Shown here piece by piece: positions 47,378 to 55,893 of a stretch of 64,000 nucleotides of DNA; the first letter of the stretch is position 1, and each line of letters begins with the position of its first letter. The notes under the pieces were generated by a model that searched no databases, was not told the DNA's origin, and was given only the letters and a program-made list of their open reading frames with translations. Both the position numbers and the translations under genes were made by a program. The stretch comes from Pontibacter pudoricolor (GTDB lineage: Bacteria > Bacteroidota > Bacteroidia > Cytophagales > Hymenobacteraceae). The DNA lies in contig NZ_CP048106.1 of the NCBI RefSeq assembly GCF_010092985.1, positions 3,635,001 through 3,699,000 on the forward strand, read 5' to 3'.

Positions 47378-49573
47378 ATGAAAAGGTTATTGACCCTGTT
47401 TTTACTCTTTGCCTCAGTTACAACGATGGCCCAGCAGCCATTGCAGTTTGTGCTGCGCCATGATGTGCCTGTAACTATAGCACAGGGTAAATTGCCACAG
47501 CCCTGGAGCGGCGGACTAAGCGCACCCCAATTCTCAACTATAGATCTGAATTTTGATAACCAGCCTGACCTGTTTGCTTACGACCGCATGCAGCATAAAG
47601 TATTTACGTGGCTGGCCGTGCAGCAAAATGGCACCTGGAACTACAACTATAGCCCCGAATACGAAGCGCTGTTCCCGGATGACCTGACTGCCTGGGTGTT
47701 GCTGCGCGACTATAACTGCGATGGCCTGAAAGATATTTTTACAAGCACACCACTTGGCATTAAAGTGTACCGGCAGGAGAAAGGTGCTAACCAACTACCC
47801 CGATTCGTGCTAGCAGAGGAAGCCATACTGTACAACCAGGGCGTAAACCTGCAACTGCAAAGCGCTGATATCCCGGCCATAGAAGACATGGATGGCGATG
47901 GCGACCTGGATGTGTTGGTGTCTGAATTTTCGCATGGGCAGCAACTGGAATATTACCAGAACATGCGCGAAGAGAATAAGCTGAATTGCAATAGCCTTAG
48001 TTTTGTGCGTAACTCCAACTGGTGGGGAGGTATTACCGAGTGCGATGGCTGTAACAACTATGTTTTCGGGGCCGCGTGTCGTGTGGCAGCGCCCTTGCAT
48101 ACAGGCCACACAGGCAGCTCGTTGCTGTTGCTGGATATGGATGGAGATGGTGACAAAGAATTACTGACCGGAGCCGTGCAGTGCGATGACCTGGTACTGA
48201 TGGAAAACACAGGCACCGCGCAGCAAGCCCTGATGGATGAGATCTCGGTGAATTTCCCGGCAAATACACGCCGCGCCAGTTTCAGTAAATTTCCGGCTGC
48301 CTACTACGAAGACGTAACCTTTGATGGCATACCCGACCTGCTCGTAGCGCCAAACTTAGCCAACACCAACGAAGCAAAGCCTGAACTACAGCGCTCTGTG
48401 TGGCTCTACAAAAACAACGGAACTATAAACAAGCCGGATTTTGAGTTTGTGCAGGATGATTTTCTGCAGGAGCAGATGCTGGATGTTGGGGAAGGCGCTT
48501 ACCCGGCCTTCGCGGACCTGGATAACGATGGCGACCTGGATATGCTGGTGGGTAATAATGGCGCTTACAGAAACGGAAAATATGTGGCCACGCTCAGTTA
48601 TTTCCAGAATATCGGAACAGCTACAACCCCTGCTTTCACGCTTGTAACAGACAACTACCTGAACCTGGAGAATCAGCAGCTGCTCAACATAAAGCCAACT
48701 TTTGCCGACATAACCGGAGATGGTAAACCGGACCTAGTGCTTACATATAAGGCTATCCAGACCAATGCTACAACTATAGTTTACCTGCCCAATACCGGCC
48801 AAACTATACCTTATAACTGGACGGATAAAACGCAACTCCACGCAGCTATAGACGGCGACGCGCCTGCCTTTTTTGATGCCGATAAAGATGGCGACCTGGA
48901 CATGGTTTTGGGAAAAGCCTCCGGCGAACTGCAATTATACACCTACGCAGGTACAAACTATAGTTTAACCAAAGCCAACCTGGGCGGCATCAGTTTCAGT
49001 TTTGATAAGCGGCACCTGTACCCCGCAACTGTTGATATTGACGGCGACGGAACTATAGACTTGCTTACCACCGACGACAGCGGAACTGTAAAAGTATACC
49101 GTAACCTGGCAGCTATACTGGATCAAACCTTCACACCCGAAACAGAGTTGCTGGAAAACCAATTTGCTGATAATCTGCTTCCAACCAAACTAGGAAAAGG
49201 CACAAGTATAACTGCAGCAGCCCTTGGCGGAGCAGGCAAACTATACCTGGTTGCAGGCACGCAGGGCGGTGGCTTATACCTGTTGCAGCAAACTTCCGGC
49301 TACCAACATAACCCTGACTCACCAGCCGAAGAATTTATAGTTGAAGTTTACCCCAGCCTGGCTGAAAGAAACGGAACTATAGTTCGGGTACAGGCCACGG
49401 AGCCGGTAAACTTTGTGGTGTATGATGCCATTGGCAGGAAAGTTTACAAAAGCGGAAGCAACTATAAGCAATATAACAGCCTGCCGGTACATAACCTGAA
49501 AGCAGGCATGTATTTCGTAAGGGCAGTAAACAGGCAAGGCAGCTATAAAACCGCAAAATTTGTAGTAAAATAA
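47378..49573 (+). CDS. FG-GAP repeat protein with T9SS type A sorting domain
   Basis: 731 residues from ATG 47378, which opens the signal peptide RLLTLFLLFASVTTMAQQ. The body is an FG-GAP/VCBS beta-propeller with recurring calcium-loop motifs: DMDGDGDLDVL, DMDGDGDKELL, DLDNDGDLDML, DITGDGKPDLV, DADKDGDLDMVLG and DIDGDGTIDLL. The last 85 residues are a T9SS type A sorting domain (VEVYPSLAERNGTIVRV, YNSLPVHNLKAGMYFVRAV). It should be secreted to the surface by T9SS. It has a high density of TATAGTT/AACTATA motifs, about 15 in 2.2 kb. Confidence 0.9.
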   Translation: MKRLLTLFLLFASVTTMAQQPLQFVLRHDVPVTIAQGKLPQPWSGGLSAPQFSTIDLNFDNQPDLFAYDRMQHKVFTWLAVQQNGTWNYNYSPEYEALFPDDLTAWVLLRDYNCDGLKDIFTSTPLGIKVYRQEKGANQLPRFVLAEEAILYNQGVNLQLQSADIPAIEDMDGDGDLDVLVSEFSHGQQLEYYQNMREENKLNCNSLSFVRNSNWWGGITECDGCNNYVFGAACRVAAPLHTGHTGSSLLLLDMDGDGDKELLTGAVQCDDLVLMENTGTAQQALMDEISVNFPANTRRASFSKFPAAYYEDVTFDGIPDLLVAPNLANTNEAKPELQRSVWLYKNNGTINKPDFEFVQDDFLQEQMLDVGEGAYPAFADLDNDGDLDMLVGNNGAYRNGKYVATLSYFQNIGTATTPAFTLVTDNYLNLENQQLLNIKPTFADITGDGKPDLVLTYKAIQTNATTIVYLPNTGQTIPYNWTDKTQLHAAIDGDAPAFFDADKDGDLDMVLGKASGELQLYTYAGTNYSLTKANLGGISFSFDKRHLYPATVDIDGDGTIDLLTTDDSGTVKVYRNLAAILDQTFTPETELLENQFADNLLPTKLGKGTSITAAALGGAGKLYLVAGTQGGGLYLLQQTSGYQHNPDSPAEEFIVEVYPSLAERNGTIVRVQATEPVNFVVYDAIGRKVYKSGSNYKQYNSLPVHNLKAGMYFVRAVNRQGSYKTAKFVVK

Positions 49574-49968
49574 TGAAAGCCCTGCTGTATATCCGCCTGT
49601 TAATTGATGGCCAGACTATAGTTTACGGCAACCCTGTATTGGAGCAGGTAAAAAACCAGTTTCCGGATGTGGCTGTGCTGGATATAGATTCTCAATCAGG
49701 AGAGTTGGTGTTGCATTTTGCAAAACAATTGCTTCAAAGTGCGGGGCAGGTTATAGTTTGTGTTGATAGTGCTGGTGCAGATGCCGGTTTTGGAAGTGTA
49801 TTTCCGTTAGTTGAGTTGGTATTGGAAGGACAGAAAGATCAGCTTATAGTTTTCAGGAATGGCCACAATAGGTTACAGCGCATGGTGCAGGCCCGCCCGG
49901 AGCTGAAGATGCGGGTAGCACAGAGTGATGCTGAGTTGATACAGGTAGTGCAGGAGTTTTATACTTGA
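49573..49968 (+). CDS. Uncharacterised small protein overlapping the T9SS gene stop
   Basis: 131 residues, no family recognised. Its ATG overlaps the preceding stop by one base (TAATG at 49571-49575), which argues for a real, translationally coupled gene. No signal peptide or membrane helix. The composition is soluble with alternating hydrophobics (LLYIRLLIDGQTIVYGNPVL, GQVIVCVDSAGADAGFGSV), suggesting a small alpha/beta cytosolic domain. Several TATAGTT copies lie inside. Confidence 0.6.
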   Translation: MKALLYIRLLIDGQTIVYGNPVLEQVKNQFPDVAVLDIDSQSGELVLHFAKQLLQSAGQVIVCVDSAGADAGFGSVFPLVELVLEGQKDQLIVFRNGHNRLQRMVQARPELKMRVAQSDAELIQVVQEFYT

Positions 49969-50276
49969 ATGATTTAGAAGGCTTAAAGCTGTTTCGGACT
50001 TCCTTGCCCGAAATAAAAGCTGCTGCGGACGTCCACATCCGCGTTTATAGTATAACGGGGACATGGAAGTCCCCGGCAGATGGCTTTCGGACTGGGGAGT
50101 CCGAAAGAGCAAAATAACTTAGTGAGCTTATTATAAAGTTCTATGGCGCGGGCGCCTTCGCTCGTGTCGAACTATAGTTGTGCCTCTGGCCCAGCGAGTC
50201 TGGAGACTCTATCACACCCTGCGTCACGAGTCTGAGACTCGCGCCAGAAATAGGATTCACTACAACAAATTAAAAA
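49969..50276. repeat. Array of short hairpins and repeat modules
   Basis: Gene-free. Successive stem-loops share a GGAC/GTCC theme: GCGGA/TCCGC (50025-50042), GGGGAC/GTCCCC (50057-50074) and a perfect 10-bp CTTTCGGACT/AGTCCGAAAG (50084-50107). Then comes full AACTATAGTT (50170-50179) and a GCGAGTCTGGAGACTC module (50194-50209). Confidence 0.7.
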
Positions 50277-51053
50277 TTAACCCTTCAACTCAAACGCATC
50301 CGCATCTAAATGCGCCGGGAAAGCTTCTCTGAAATCCAGTAACTCCTGTTTGCTTAATAAGATCGTATGGATGCCTTCCTGTTCGGTGGTTTCTAAAAGT
50401 TTATGGCCTTTTGGGTGGATAATGGCTGAATCGCCGGAATAGAGATGGTTGTTGCCATCAGTGCCAATGCGGTTAACACCAACAGTATAAGTAATATTTT
50501 CGATGGCGCGGGCTTGTAATAACGTGCGCCAGGCAAGGCTGCGTACTTTTGGCCAGTTGGCTACATAAAGCAAAAGATCGTAGCGGTCGCCGGTATTGCG
50601 GCTCCAGACCGGGAAGCGCAGATCATAGCATACCAACGGGCAAACCTTCCAGCCTTTCAATTCTATAGTTGGCCGCTCGCTTCCGGGTGTATAAGTATGG
50701 TGCTCTTTTGCCATCCGGAACAGGTGCTTTTTGTTATAATGCTCGTAGCTGCCATCCGGTCTTACCCAAAACAGCCGGTTATAGTATTGTTCGTTTTCTT
50801 TCACAATAATACTTCCGGTAATAACAGCCTTATAGTTTGCCGCCTGCTCTTTCATCCACTGCAACGTTTCACCTTCCGGCTCCTCTGCCAGCATAGCAGC
50901 ATCCATGCTAAAACCGGTCGTAAACATTTCGGGCAGCACGATCAGGTCTGTCAGCGGGTTGGCAGCAGCCAACTTTTCAGCAAACATCTTCCTGTTCGCT
51001 TCCGCATCCTGCCAGTGCAGTTCTGTCTGTACTATAGTTACCCGCAAGTCCAT
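50277..51053 (-). CDS. Omega-amidase (nitrilase family, YafV-like)
   Basis: 258 residues. Nitrilase-superfamily triad: Glu42 in VLPEMFTTGFS, Lys108 in YNKKHLFR, and Cys142 in VCYDLRFPVW. This set, with length near 256, matches YafV/Nit2, which hydrolyses 2-oxoglutaramate or 2-oxosuccinamate. The next minus-strand gene upstream is a YbdL-type glutamine/methionine transaminase; the two enzymes make the glutamine transaminase-omega-amidase route. The spacer between them (51060-51248) is repeat-like. Confidence 0.88.
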   Translation of the reverse strand: MDLRVTIVQTELHWQDAEANRKMFAEKLAAANPLTDLIVLPEMFTTGFSMDAAMLAEEPEGETLQWMKEQAANYKAVITGSIIVKENEQYYNRLFWVRPDGSYEHYNKKHLFRMAKEHHTYTPGSERPTIELKGWKVCPLVCYDLRFPVWSRNTGDRYDLLLYVANWPKVRSLAWRTLLQARAIENITYTVGVNRIGTDGNNHLYSGDSAIIHPKGHKLLETTEQEGIHTILLSKQELLDFREAFPAHLDADAFELKG

Positions 51054-51250
51054 TTTAGAATGAATAATTAGTAATGATGAATGAGTAAGAAAATATCTTT
51101 AATTTAAGCTATTGATATGGTTAAGTTTAGTTTTAAATCCTGCTCATCTTAAAATCCTGAAAATCCTAATTCAGACAACAATTAGCAGATCTACAATTCA
51201 ACAATTCAACAATTCAACCATTCAGCTATTCAACCGTCAACAATCCAAAA
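51054..51250. repeat. Repeat-like spacer between amidase and transaminase genes
   Basis: 197 bp with an AATCCTGAAAATCCTAATTC module (51152-51171) and a run of near-repeats of CAACAATTCAACAATTCAAC style (51193-51240), ending in full AACTATAGTT (51249-51258), which overlaps the transaminase stop area. No gene. Confidence 0.6.
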
Positions 51251-52399
51251 CTATAGTTTAACCAGCTTCTCGGCGGCGGCGCAAAGGGTTTCGTCGCTTT
51301 TGGCGAAGCAGAAACGCAGGTAGTGGTGGTCGGTTTTGTTGTGGTAGAATGCAGAAACCGGCACGGCAGCTACCCCGACTTCCTGCACCAGGCGTCTGGC
51401 AAAATCCTGGTCATGCTCACCTGAAATAGCATCGTATTTCAGCAACTGGAAATACGTGCCCGCCGACGGCAGAAACTCGAACCTGGATGGTGCCAGGTAT
51501 TCACAAAAGGCATCACGCTTCTCCTGGTAAAAGTCCGGAAGGTTCAGGTAATGTGCTTCGTTATCCATAAAATCAGCAATAGCAAGCTGCAGAGGCGTAA
51601 CCGTACAGAATGTAATGAACTGGTGCATTTTGCGAAGCTCAGCTGTTAAAGCAGGTGGCGCTACAGCATAGCCAATTTTCCAGCCGGTAGTATGGTAGGT
51701 TTTTCCGAACGACGAAATCACAAAACTGCGCTCACGCAGGATCGCATTTTCTAACGCACTGTGGTGTTTAAAGCCGTCGAAAACCATGTGCTCATACACT
51801 TCATCACTGATCACCAGAATATCGCTTCCGTCCACAATGTGCGCCAGCTCGTCCATGTCGGCTTTGGTCATGACGGCACCGGTCGGGTTATGCGGCGTGT
51901 TTATAATGATCAGGCGCGTTTTAGAAGAAATATTACGTTTCACTAAATCCCAATCCACACTAAAACCAGGCAATGCCAGTGGCACATACACCGGAATACC
52001 GCCGTTTAACCGGATAGCAGGCGCATAACAATCATAACAAGGCTCCAGCACCACCACTTCATCGCCGGGTTTTACTACAGCCGTAATAGCAGCATACAAG
52101 GCCTCCGTAGCGCCTGATGTAACTGTTATTTCCGTGTCCGGGTTAGGACGGTAGCCATATAACTTTTCAGTTTTCACGCTGATCTTTTCACGCAGCGATA
52201 CGACACCAGGCATGGGCGCGTACTGGTTAAAACCGGCATGCATGTATTTTGTAACCAGTTCTATCAACTCTTCGGGGCAGTTAAAGTCCGGGAAGCCCTG
52301 CGACAGGTTTATGGCCTTGTGCTCGTTGGCCAGGGCCGACATTACCGAGAAAATACTGGTGCCTACATCTGGTAGTTTACTGGTTGGGTAATTTGCCAT
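51251..52399 (-). CDS. ybdL: Glutamine/methionine aminotransferase (YbdL-type)
   Basis: 382 residues from ATG 52399, where ANYPTSKLPDVGTSIFSVMS aligns with YbdL; ATG 52435 would add 12. Fold-type I PLP enzyme: NTPHNPTGAVM, ISDEVYEH, and PLP Lys in SSFGKTYHTTGWKIGY. YbdL transaminates methionine and glutamine with keto acids. With the neighbouring omega-amidase it probably salvages 4-methylthio-2-oxobutanoate or other keto acids, coupled to irreversible amide hydrolysis. It lies 20 bp downstream of the glycosylase-family gene. Confidence 0.92.
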   Translation of the reverse strand: MANYPTSKLPDVGTSIFSVMSALANEHKAINLSQGFPDFNCPEELIELVTKYMHAGFNQYAPMPGVVSLREKISVKTEKLYGYRPNPDTEITVTSGATEALYAAITAVVKPGDEVVVLEPCYDCYAPAIRLNGGIPVYVPLALPGFSVDWDLVKRNISSKTRLIIINTPHNPTGAVMTKADMDELAHIVDGSDILVISDEVYEHMVFDGFKHHSALENAILRERSFVISSFGKTYHTTGWKIGYAVAPPALTAELRKMHQFITFCTVTPLQLAIADFMDNEAHYLNLPDFYQEKRDAFCEYLAPSRFEFLPSAGTYFQLLKYDAISGEHDQDFARRLVQEVGVAAVPVSAFYHNKTDHHYLRFCFAKSDETLCAAAEKLVKL

Positions 52400-52455
52400 A
52401 GTTCTGGTGTTTATATCAGTGGGAGTTTCTTGCAACGAATATACTATAGTTAGGG

Positions 52456-53037
52456 TTAGGAGAGCAACTGTTTTACCTGCTGCTGCAAATACGGCACGGC
52501 ATCCAACTCAAACCACGGGTTATGTTTTACCCAGAACTGGTTGCGTGGCGATGGGTGGGGCATGGGCATAAAAGCAGGTAAATACTCGTGCCAGTTTGTT
52601 ACTGTCTGCGTCAGGGTTGCTTTTGCTTTATCACCTAAAAAGTAGTCCTGCGCATACTTGCCAACCAACAAGGTTAGCTCAATGTTTGGCAGCAACGCTA
52701 ACAACTGCTGATGCCAGTGCCGGGCACATTCGGGGCGCGGTGGCAGGTCGCCGCTCTTGCCTTTGCCCGGGTAGCAAAAGCCCATCGGAACTATAGCTAC
52801 CTTGCTTTCATCATAAAAAACTTCGGGCTCCAGCCCAAGCCACAGGCGCAAACGTTTTCCGCTCTGGTCGTCCCAGGGTTTGCCGCTGGCGTGTACTTTG
52901 GTGCCGGGCGCCTGGCCAACTATAAGCAGCTTTGCCGTTGTGCTGGCCCGCAACACCGGCCGCGGCCCAAGCGCCAGATGCTCTTCGCAAATGCGGCAGG
53001 CACGTATCTGTTGCAGTAAGTCTTCGAGTTGGTTCAT
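52456..53037 (-). CDS. Uracil-DNA glycosylase superfamily protein
   Basis: 193 residues. LLIVGQAPGTKVHASGKPWD is the glycosylase motif A region, and MPHPSPRNQFW the C-terminal motif B with His. Two Cys in RACRICEEH near residue 15 recall the start of iron-sulfur UDGs but the other two ligands are missing. It belongs to the short YwqJ/DUF-type group whose true activity is not well established. Base repair is likely. Confidence 0.8.
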   Translation of the reverse strand: MNQLEDLLQQIRACRICEEHLALGPRPVLRASTTAKLLIVGQAPGTKVHASGKPWDDQSGKRLRLWLGLEPEVFYDESKVAIVPMGFCYPGKGKSGDLPPRPECARHWHQQLLALLPNIELTLLVGKYAQDYFLGDKAKATLTQTVTNWHEYLPAFMPMPHPSPRNQFWVKHNPWFELDAVPYLQQQVKQLLS

Positions 53038-53287
53038 AACTATGCTGCAAAGGTACTAAGTTGTTAATTGTTGATTACTAATTGTTGATTGGTGAAAGCT
53101 TTATTTTAAAACTATAGTTTGTGATGAACTATAGTTTGTGCGTGCCGGCATGGCCGTCGGGCTCTCGCGGCTCGCTCTATAGTTTGTGCCCAACTATAGG
53201 AGCTCAAACAACCGCTCCATCCCTCACGCTTTTCTGCCTGGGTGCCGGTAAACCATTTTATCGCTTAAGTTTCGTATAGCAAAACGG
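53038..53287. repeat. Short spacer with four clustered TATAGTT/AACTATA palindromes
   Basis: 250 bp without a gene. Full AACTATAGTT at 53110-53119 and 53127-53136, plus CTATAGTTTG at 53177-53186 and AACTATAG at 53192-53199, within 90 bp. A GTTAATTGTTGATTACTAAT near-repeat is at 53062-53090. The spacer must also carry divergent promoters. Confidence 0.7.
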
Positions 53288-53860
53288 ATGTGTCGTTTTA
53301 TGCTCATAGTGCTCCTGGCTATAGTTGCTGGTCCGTGCCTGGCGCAGGATGCAGCCTGTAAAAATGCATTTACGGTAAAGCTTTTTGGTGTATCAGTGCA
53401 CCTGAAAGAAAGCCCGCATCCCGAAATTTTCCCGAACCGGCTCGATGACAAAGGCTACATTACTTTTAACTATGGCGCTATAGTTGGCTACGACAGGTTT
53501 ATAGTTGGCAACAAACATGCTGTCAGGGTAGAGCAGGGGCTGTATGCAGATTGCGCCGCATCCCTGGCAGGCTTTACACACATTGGCTTGCGCACGCTTA
53601 TCCTTCAGAAAGACAGGCACTCGCTGAACGGTGGCATTGGCCCAACGCTGGTATACCGCAAAGACTGGAACCGTATAGTTGGCTACAAAGACGACGGCTA
53701 TTTTAACAGGCGCGGCGAGTGGCAGTATAAGTTTTACTGGTATGCCGGTGAGCTCGAGTACAACTATAGCTTATCCGGACGAACAGATTTTTCGGTGAAC
53801 ATGGTGCCCGGCCTGCCCGAACTGATCTCTTTTGGAGTAGGCGTAAGGCAGCGGTTTTAA
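53288..53860 (+). CDS. Small exported beta-rich protein
   Basis: 190 residues, not recognised. Signal peptide FMLIVLLAIVAGPCLAQ. The mature part is a short set of amphipathic strands rich in Tyr and Gly (YITFNYGAIVGYDRF, YWYAGELEYNYSLSGRTDF) ending in GVGVRQRF, with a terminal Phe as in outer-membrane barrels, so a small eight-stranded barrel is plausible. Motif density is high: four TATAGTT, mostly read Ile-Val-Gly. Confidence 0.65.
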   Translation: MCRFMLIVLLAIVAGPCLAQDAACKNAFTVKLFGVSVHLKESPHPEIFPNRLDDKGYITFNYGAIVGYDRFIVGNKHAVRVEQGLYADCAASLAGFTHIGLRTLILQKDRHSLNGGIGPTLVYRKDWNRIVGYKDDGYFNRRGEWQYKFYWYAGELEYNYSLSGRTDFSVNMVPGLPELISFGVGVRQRF

Positions 53861-53902
53861 ACTATAAGCCCTCAGCAGTATAATTGCCAAGGGCTTATAG
53901 TT
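53860..53902. terminator. Bidirectional hairpin between convergent genes
   Basis: AACTATAAGCCCT (53860-53872) and AGGGCTTATAGTT (53890-53902) form a perfect 13-bp stem spanning the 42 bp between two convergent stops. The stem ends are themselves AACTATA/TATAGTT. Confidence 0.75.
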
Positions 53903-54337
53903 CTACCAGTTTATTCTGCGTTGCTCCCTGTAAAATCTCTCGGATGCGTGGCGTGGATGGTGGTGTTGCTGATTTGAAAATTGCTCGTTCTGCGACCACC
54001 GGTCGTTGGCTTGTTGGTTCTGATTTCTGTATTGCTCATCGCTGTCCCAATGCGGGCGCTCATTTCTATAGTTGCCATAGCTGCGGTCTTCGTTCTGGAA
54101 GTGGCGGTTTTCGCGCTGCTCAAAAGGTTTCCAGTCGTTCCGGTATTGGTTTTCCTGCCTGTAGCGATCCTCGTTGTGCATGTGCCAGTCTTCTTCATGC
54201 GGACCCATGCGCGGATCAGGTTCTCCCCATCGGTTGGCCGTATTCTGCTGGTCCCGTGGGTAGCGGCGGTTTCTGTCGTGGCTATAGTTTTCGCGGTTCC
54301 GGTAATCTCTATCGTTATAATCCTGTTCGTGTCTCAT
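53903..54337 (-). CDS. Low-complexity hydrophilic protein (Arg/Asn/Gln/Tyr-rich)
   Basis: 144 residues composed almost entirely of Arg, Asn, Asp, Gln, His, Tyr and Glu (YNDRDYRNRENYSHDRNRR, QNQQANDRWSQNEQF), with no hydrophobic core, signal peptide or known domain. It is probably disordered in the cytosol. The next upstream gene (54511-55305) is of similar style, so they may be related. It is bounded by hairpins on both sides. The frame is favoured by its single biased composition over the full length, but expression is unproven. Confidence 0.6.
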   Translation of the reverse strand: MRHEQDYNDRDYRNRENYSHDRNRRYPRDQQNTANRWGEPDPRMGPHEEDWHMHNEDRYRQENQYRNDWKPFEQRENRHFQNEDRSYGNYRNERPHWDSDEQYRNQNQQANDRWSQNEQFSNQQHHHPRHASERFYREQRRINW

Positions 54338-54423
54338 AGCTTGTGTAGTTTAGTGCACTCTTGGGTTTACGATACCAGAAACAGGATGTTCGAGGCCGGT
54401 CCTATAGTTTAGTGAGCGCATAA

Positions 54424-54460
54424 AAAAAAGCGAAGCGGGTGGTGCCTGCTTCGCTTTTTT
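54424..54460 (-). terminator. Terminator after the second low-complexity gene
   Basis: AAAAAAGCGAAGC (54424-54436) pairs with GCTTCGCTTTTTT (54448-54460); the A/T flanks allow termination in either direction, mainly for the minus-strand gene ending at 54511. Confidence 0.82.
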
Positions 54461-54510
54461 ACTAACTAAAACTAATCTATAACCAATCTATCTAACCTGC
54501 TCCCTATACG

Positions 54511-55305
54511 TTAGTGTCTTCTAAAACGTTGGGTTCTGTCTGCATCATCATAAAAATTGTCTTTTCCGGAGTCTGTTTCGTCGGCCCAGCGCGGCCCGCC
54601 TTCGTAGCCACGTGCAAACTGCTGCCTGTTGTAAAGGTCGTTGCCGTAGCGTTTTCGTTCGTTTCTGCGGTCTTCGTCGGTCGGGTAGCCATGGCTCGGG
54701 CTGTAATCCGGATCATCAGAATGCATAATATCGTTCCAGGTATCTTTTATGCGGCCAAAAAAGCTCCTGTTATCGCGTTGCGGCTCCGGGGTGCTATCCG
54801 GGGTGAAGCGGCCTTCCCGGTACCAGTTATGTGTGCCACTGCCATACCTGAAATCAGATTCTTTATAACGGCTTCTGTCACCGGACAAATCGTTGTACTG
54901 TTCGTTACGGCTGGTTGGCGATACGTTATAGTTGCCTGGGTGCGAGCCGCCTGTAGTTTGCTGCTGGTTGTAGTGCGATGACCCGAAAGAGTCGCCGTGG
55001 TCCAGGTAAGAGCGTTCGTTGCGGTATGCACTGTTAGGGCGGCTGCCGTAGTGGTCGTTCAGGTGTGCGTTCTGATCTTTATTAAAGGAGTGATGCTGTG
55101 AAGGTCCTGAAGTTCTCTCCCGCTTGCCGCGGTCCTGGGCGCCGCTGCGGCTTGGCCCAGTATGAAAGTAATTGCCTTCATCCCATTTCTGATCTTTCGG
55201 GGTTCTGTAACCGTAGCGATGCTGGGGCAGATTCTGCTCCATACCACTGCGGTGCTGTTCCCGGTTTACGCGTTTGTTTTCGTCTTCTTCATTATAGTTT
55301 GCCAT
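54511..55305 (-). CDS. Low-complexity hydrophilic protein with a short conserved core
   Basis: 264 residues, Arg/Asn/Gly/Ser/Tyr-rich and mostly disordered (RSGAQDRGKRERTSGPSQHH, DRRNERKRYGNDLYNRQQF). One less biased block, RSFFGRIKDTWNDIMHSDDP near residue 180, looks like a small structured motif. No signal peptide. Paralogous in style to the 53903-54337 gene. Such proteins in this phylum are often linked to desiccation or stress by annotation alone; that is not shown here. Confidence 0.65.
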   Translation of the reverse strand: MANYNEEDENKRVNREQHRSGMEQNLPQHRYGYRTPKDQKWDEGNYFHTGPSRSGAQDRGKRERTSGPSQHHSFNKDQNAHLNDHYGSRPNSAYRNERSYLDHGDSFGSSHYNQQQTTGGSHPGNYNVSPTSRNEQYNDLSGDRSRYKESDFRYGSGTHNWYREGRFTPDSTPEPQRDNRSFFGRIKDTWNDIMHSDDPDYSPSHGYPTDEDRRNERKRYGNDLYNRQQFARGYEGGPRWADETDSGKDNFYDDADRTQRFRRH

Positions 55306-55400
55306 TGTCTTTCAGTCTTTTAGTCGTCAAATGCTACCATATGGCAGGTACTTAACAATACGAGGCTGGCAAGGCTATAGTTAATGCGGAGGGTATAAAA

Positions 55401-55433
55401 AGCAACAGGATGCCCCTTGTAAAAAAGGCATCC
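55401..55433 (-). terminator. Terminator of the response regulator gene
   Basis: GGATGCC (55408-55414) pairs with GGCATCC (55427-55433), extended by AGC/GCT; the minus-strand end continues TTTTTAT. It lies just after the stop at 55461. Confidence 0.6.
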
Positions 55434-55460
55434 CGCTCTAGTTGTGCTGTAACTAAGCTT

Positions 55461-55868
55461 TTAAAAATGTTCTTCTATAATCTCTCTCACATCGGCTTCG
55501 GCCAACGGCTTGGAGTAATGTTTCAGTACTTCCGGGAATTGCTTTAGTTTTTCGAGATCATAAAAACTGGCCGAAGATGTCAGCATCATCATAATGGTCT
55601 GGTTCTTATCTGTCTCGTTAAACTTCTGATACTCTTCCAGAAACTCAAATCCATCCATTACCGACATTTTGATATCTACAAAAATCAAGTCGGGGCGGGG
55701 ATAACTTTCTACACCTGCAAAGGCTTTCTCTAGGTAATCTAACGCCTCTTCTCCATTTGTAACTACCCGTATCTCTTCTGCGGTGTTCATACGCGAAAGC
55801 AGTCGGTGGTTCAGGTAGTTGGTTGTCTCGTCGTCGTCGATAAGGAGGATTGTTTTTAATTGCCTCAT
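55461..55868 (-). CDS. Single-domain response regulator
   Basis: 135 residues, a CheY-like receiver only. The acidic pair is in ILLIDDDETTN, the phosphoacceptor Asp in LIFVDIKMSVMDG, Thr/Ser in MMLTSSA, and Lys in HYSKPL. It has no output domain, so it may pass phosphate on or act by binding. It begins 25 bp after the giant PAS kinase stop on the same strand and is its likely partner. Confidence 0.92.
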   Translation of the reverse strand: MRQLKTILLIDDDETTNYLNHRLLSRMNTAEEIRVVTNGEEALDYLEKAFAGVESYPRPDLIFVDIKMSVMDGFEFLEEYQKFNETDKNQTIMMMLTSSASFYDLEKLKQFPEVLKHYSKPLAEADVREIIEEHF

Positions 55869-55893
55869 GTTGCTGATTATTTTTCAGATTAGC

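Noticed and set aside
41151..51250. CRISPR array in the repeat-rich spacers
   Set aside because: Repeats differ in length and order, are not evenly spaced, and no cas genes are present.
54514..54981. 155-codon hydrophobic plus-strand frame opposite the low-complexity gene
   Set aside because: It is the shadow of the minus-strand gene; its composition follows from the biased codons on the other strand, and the same holds for 53981-54412.
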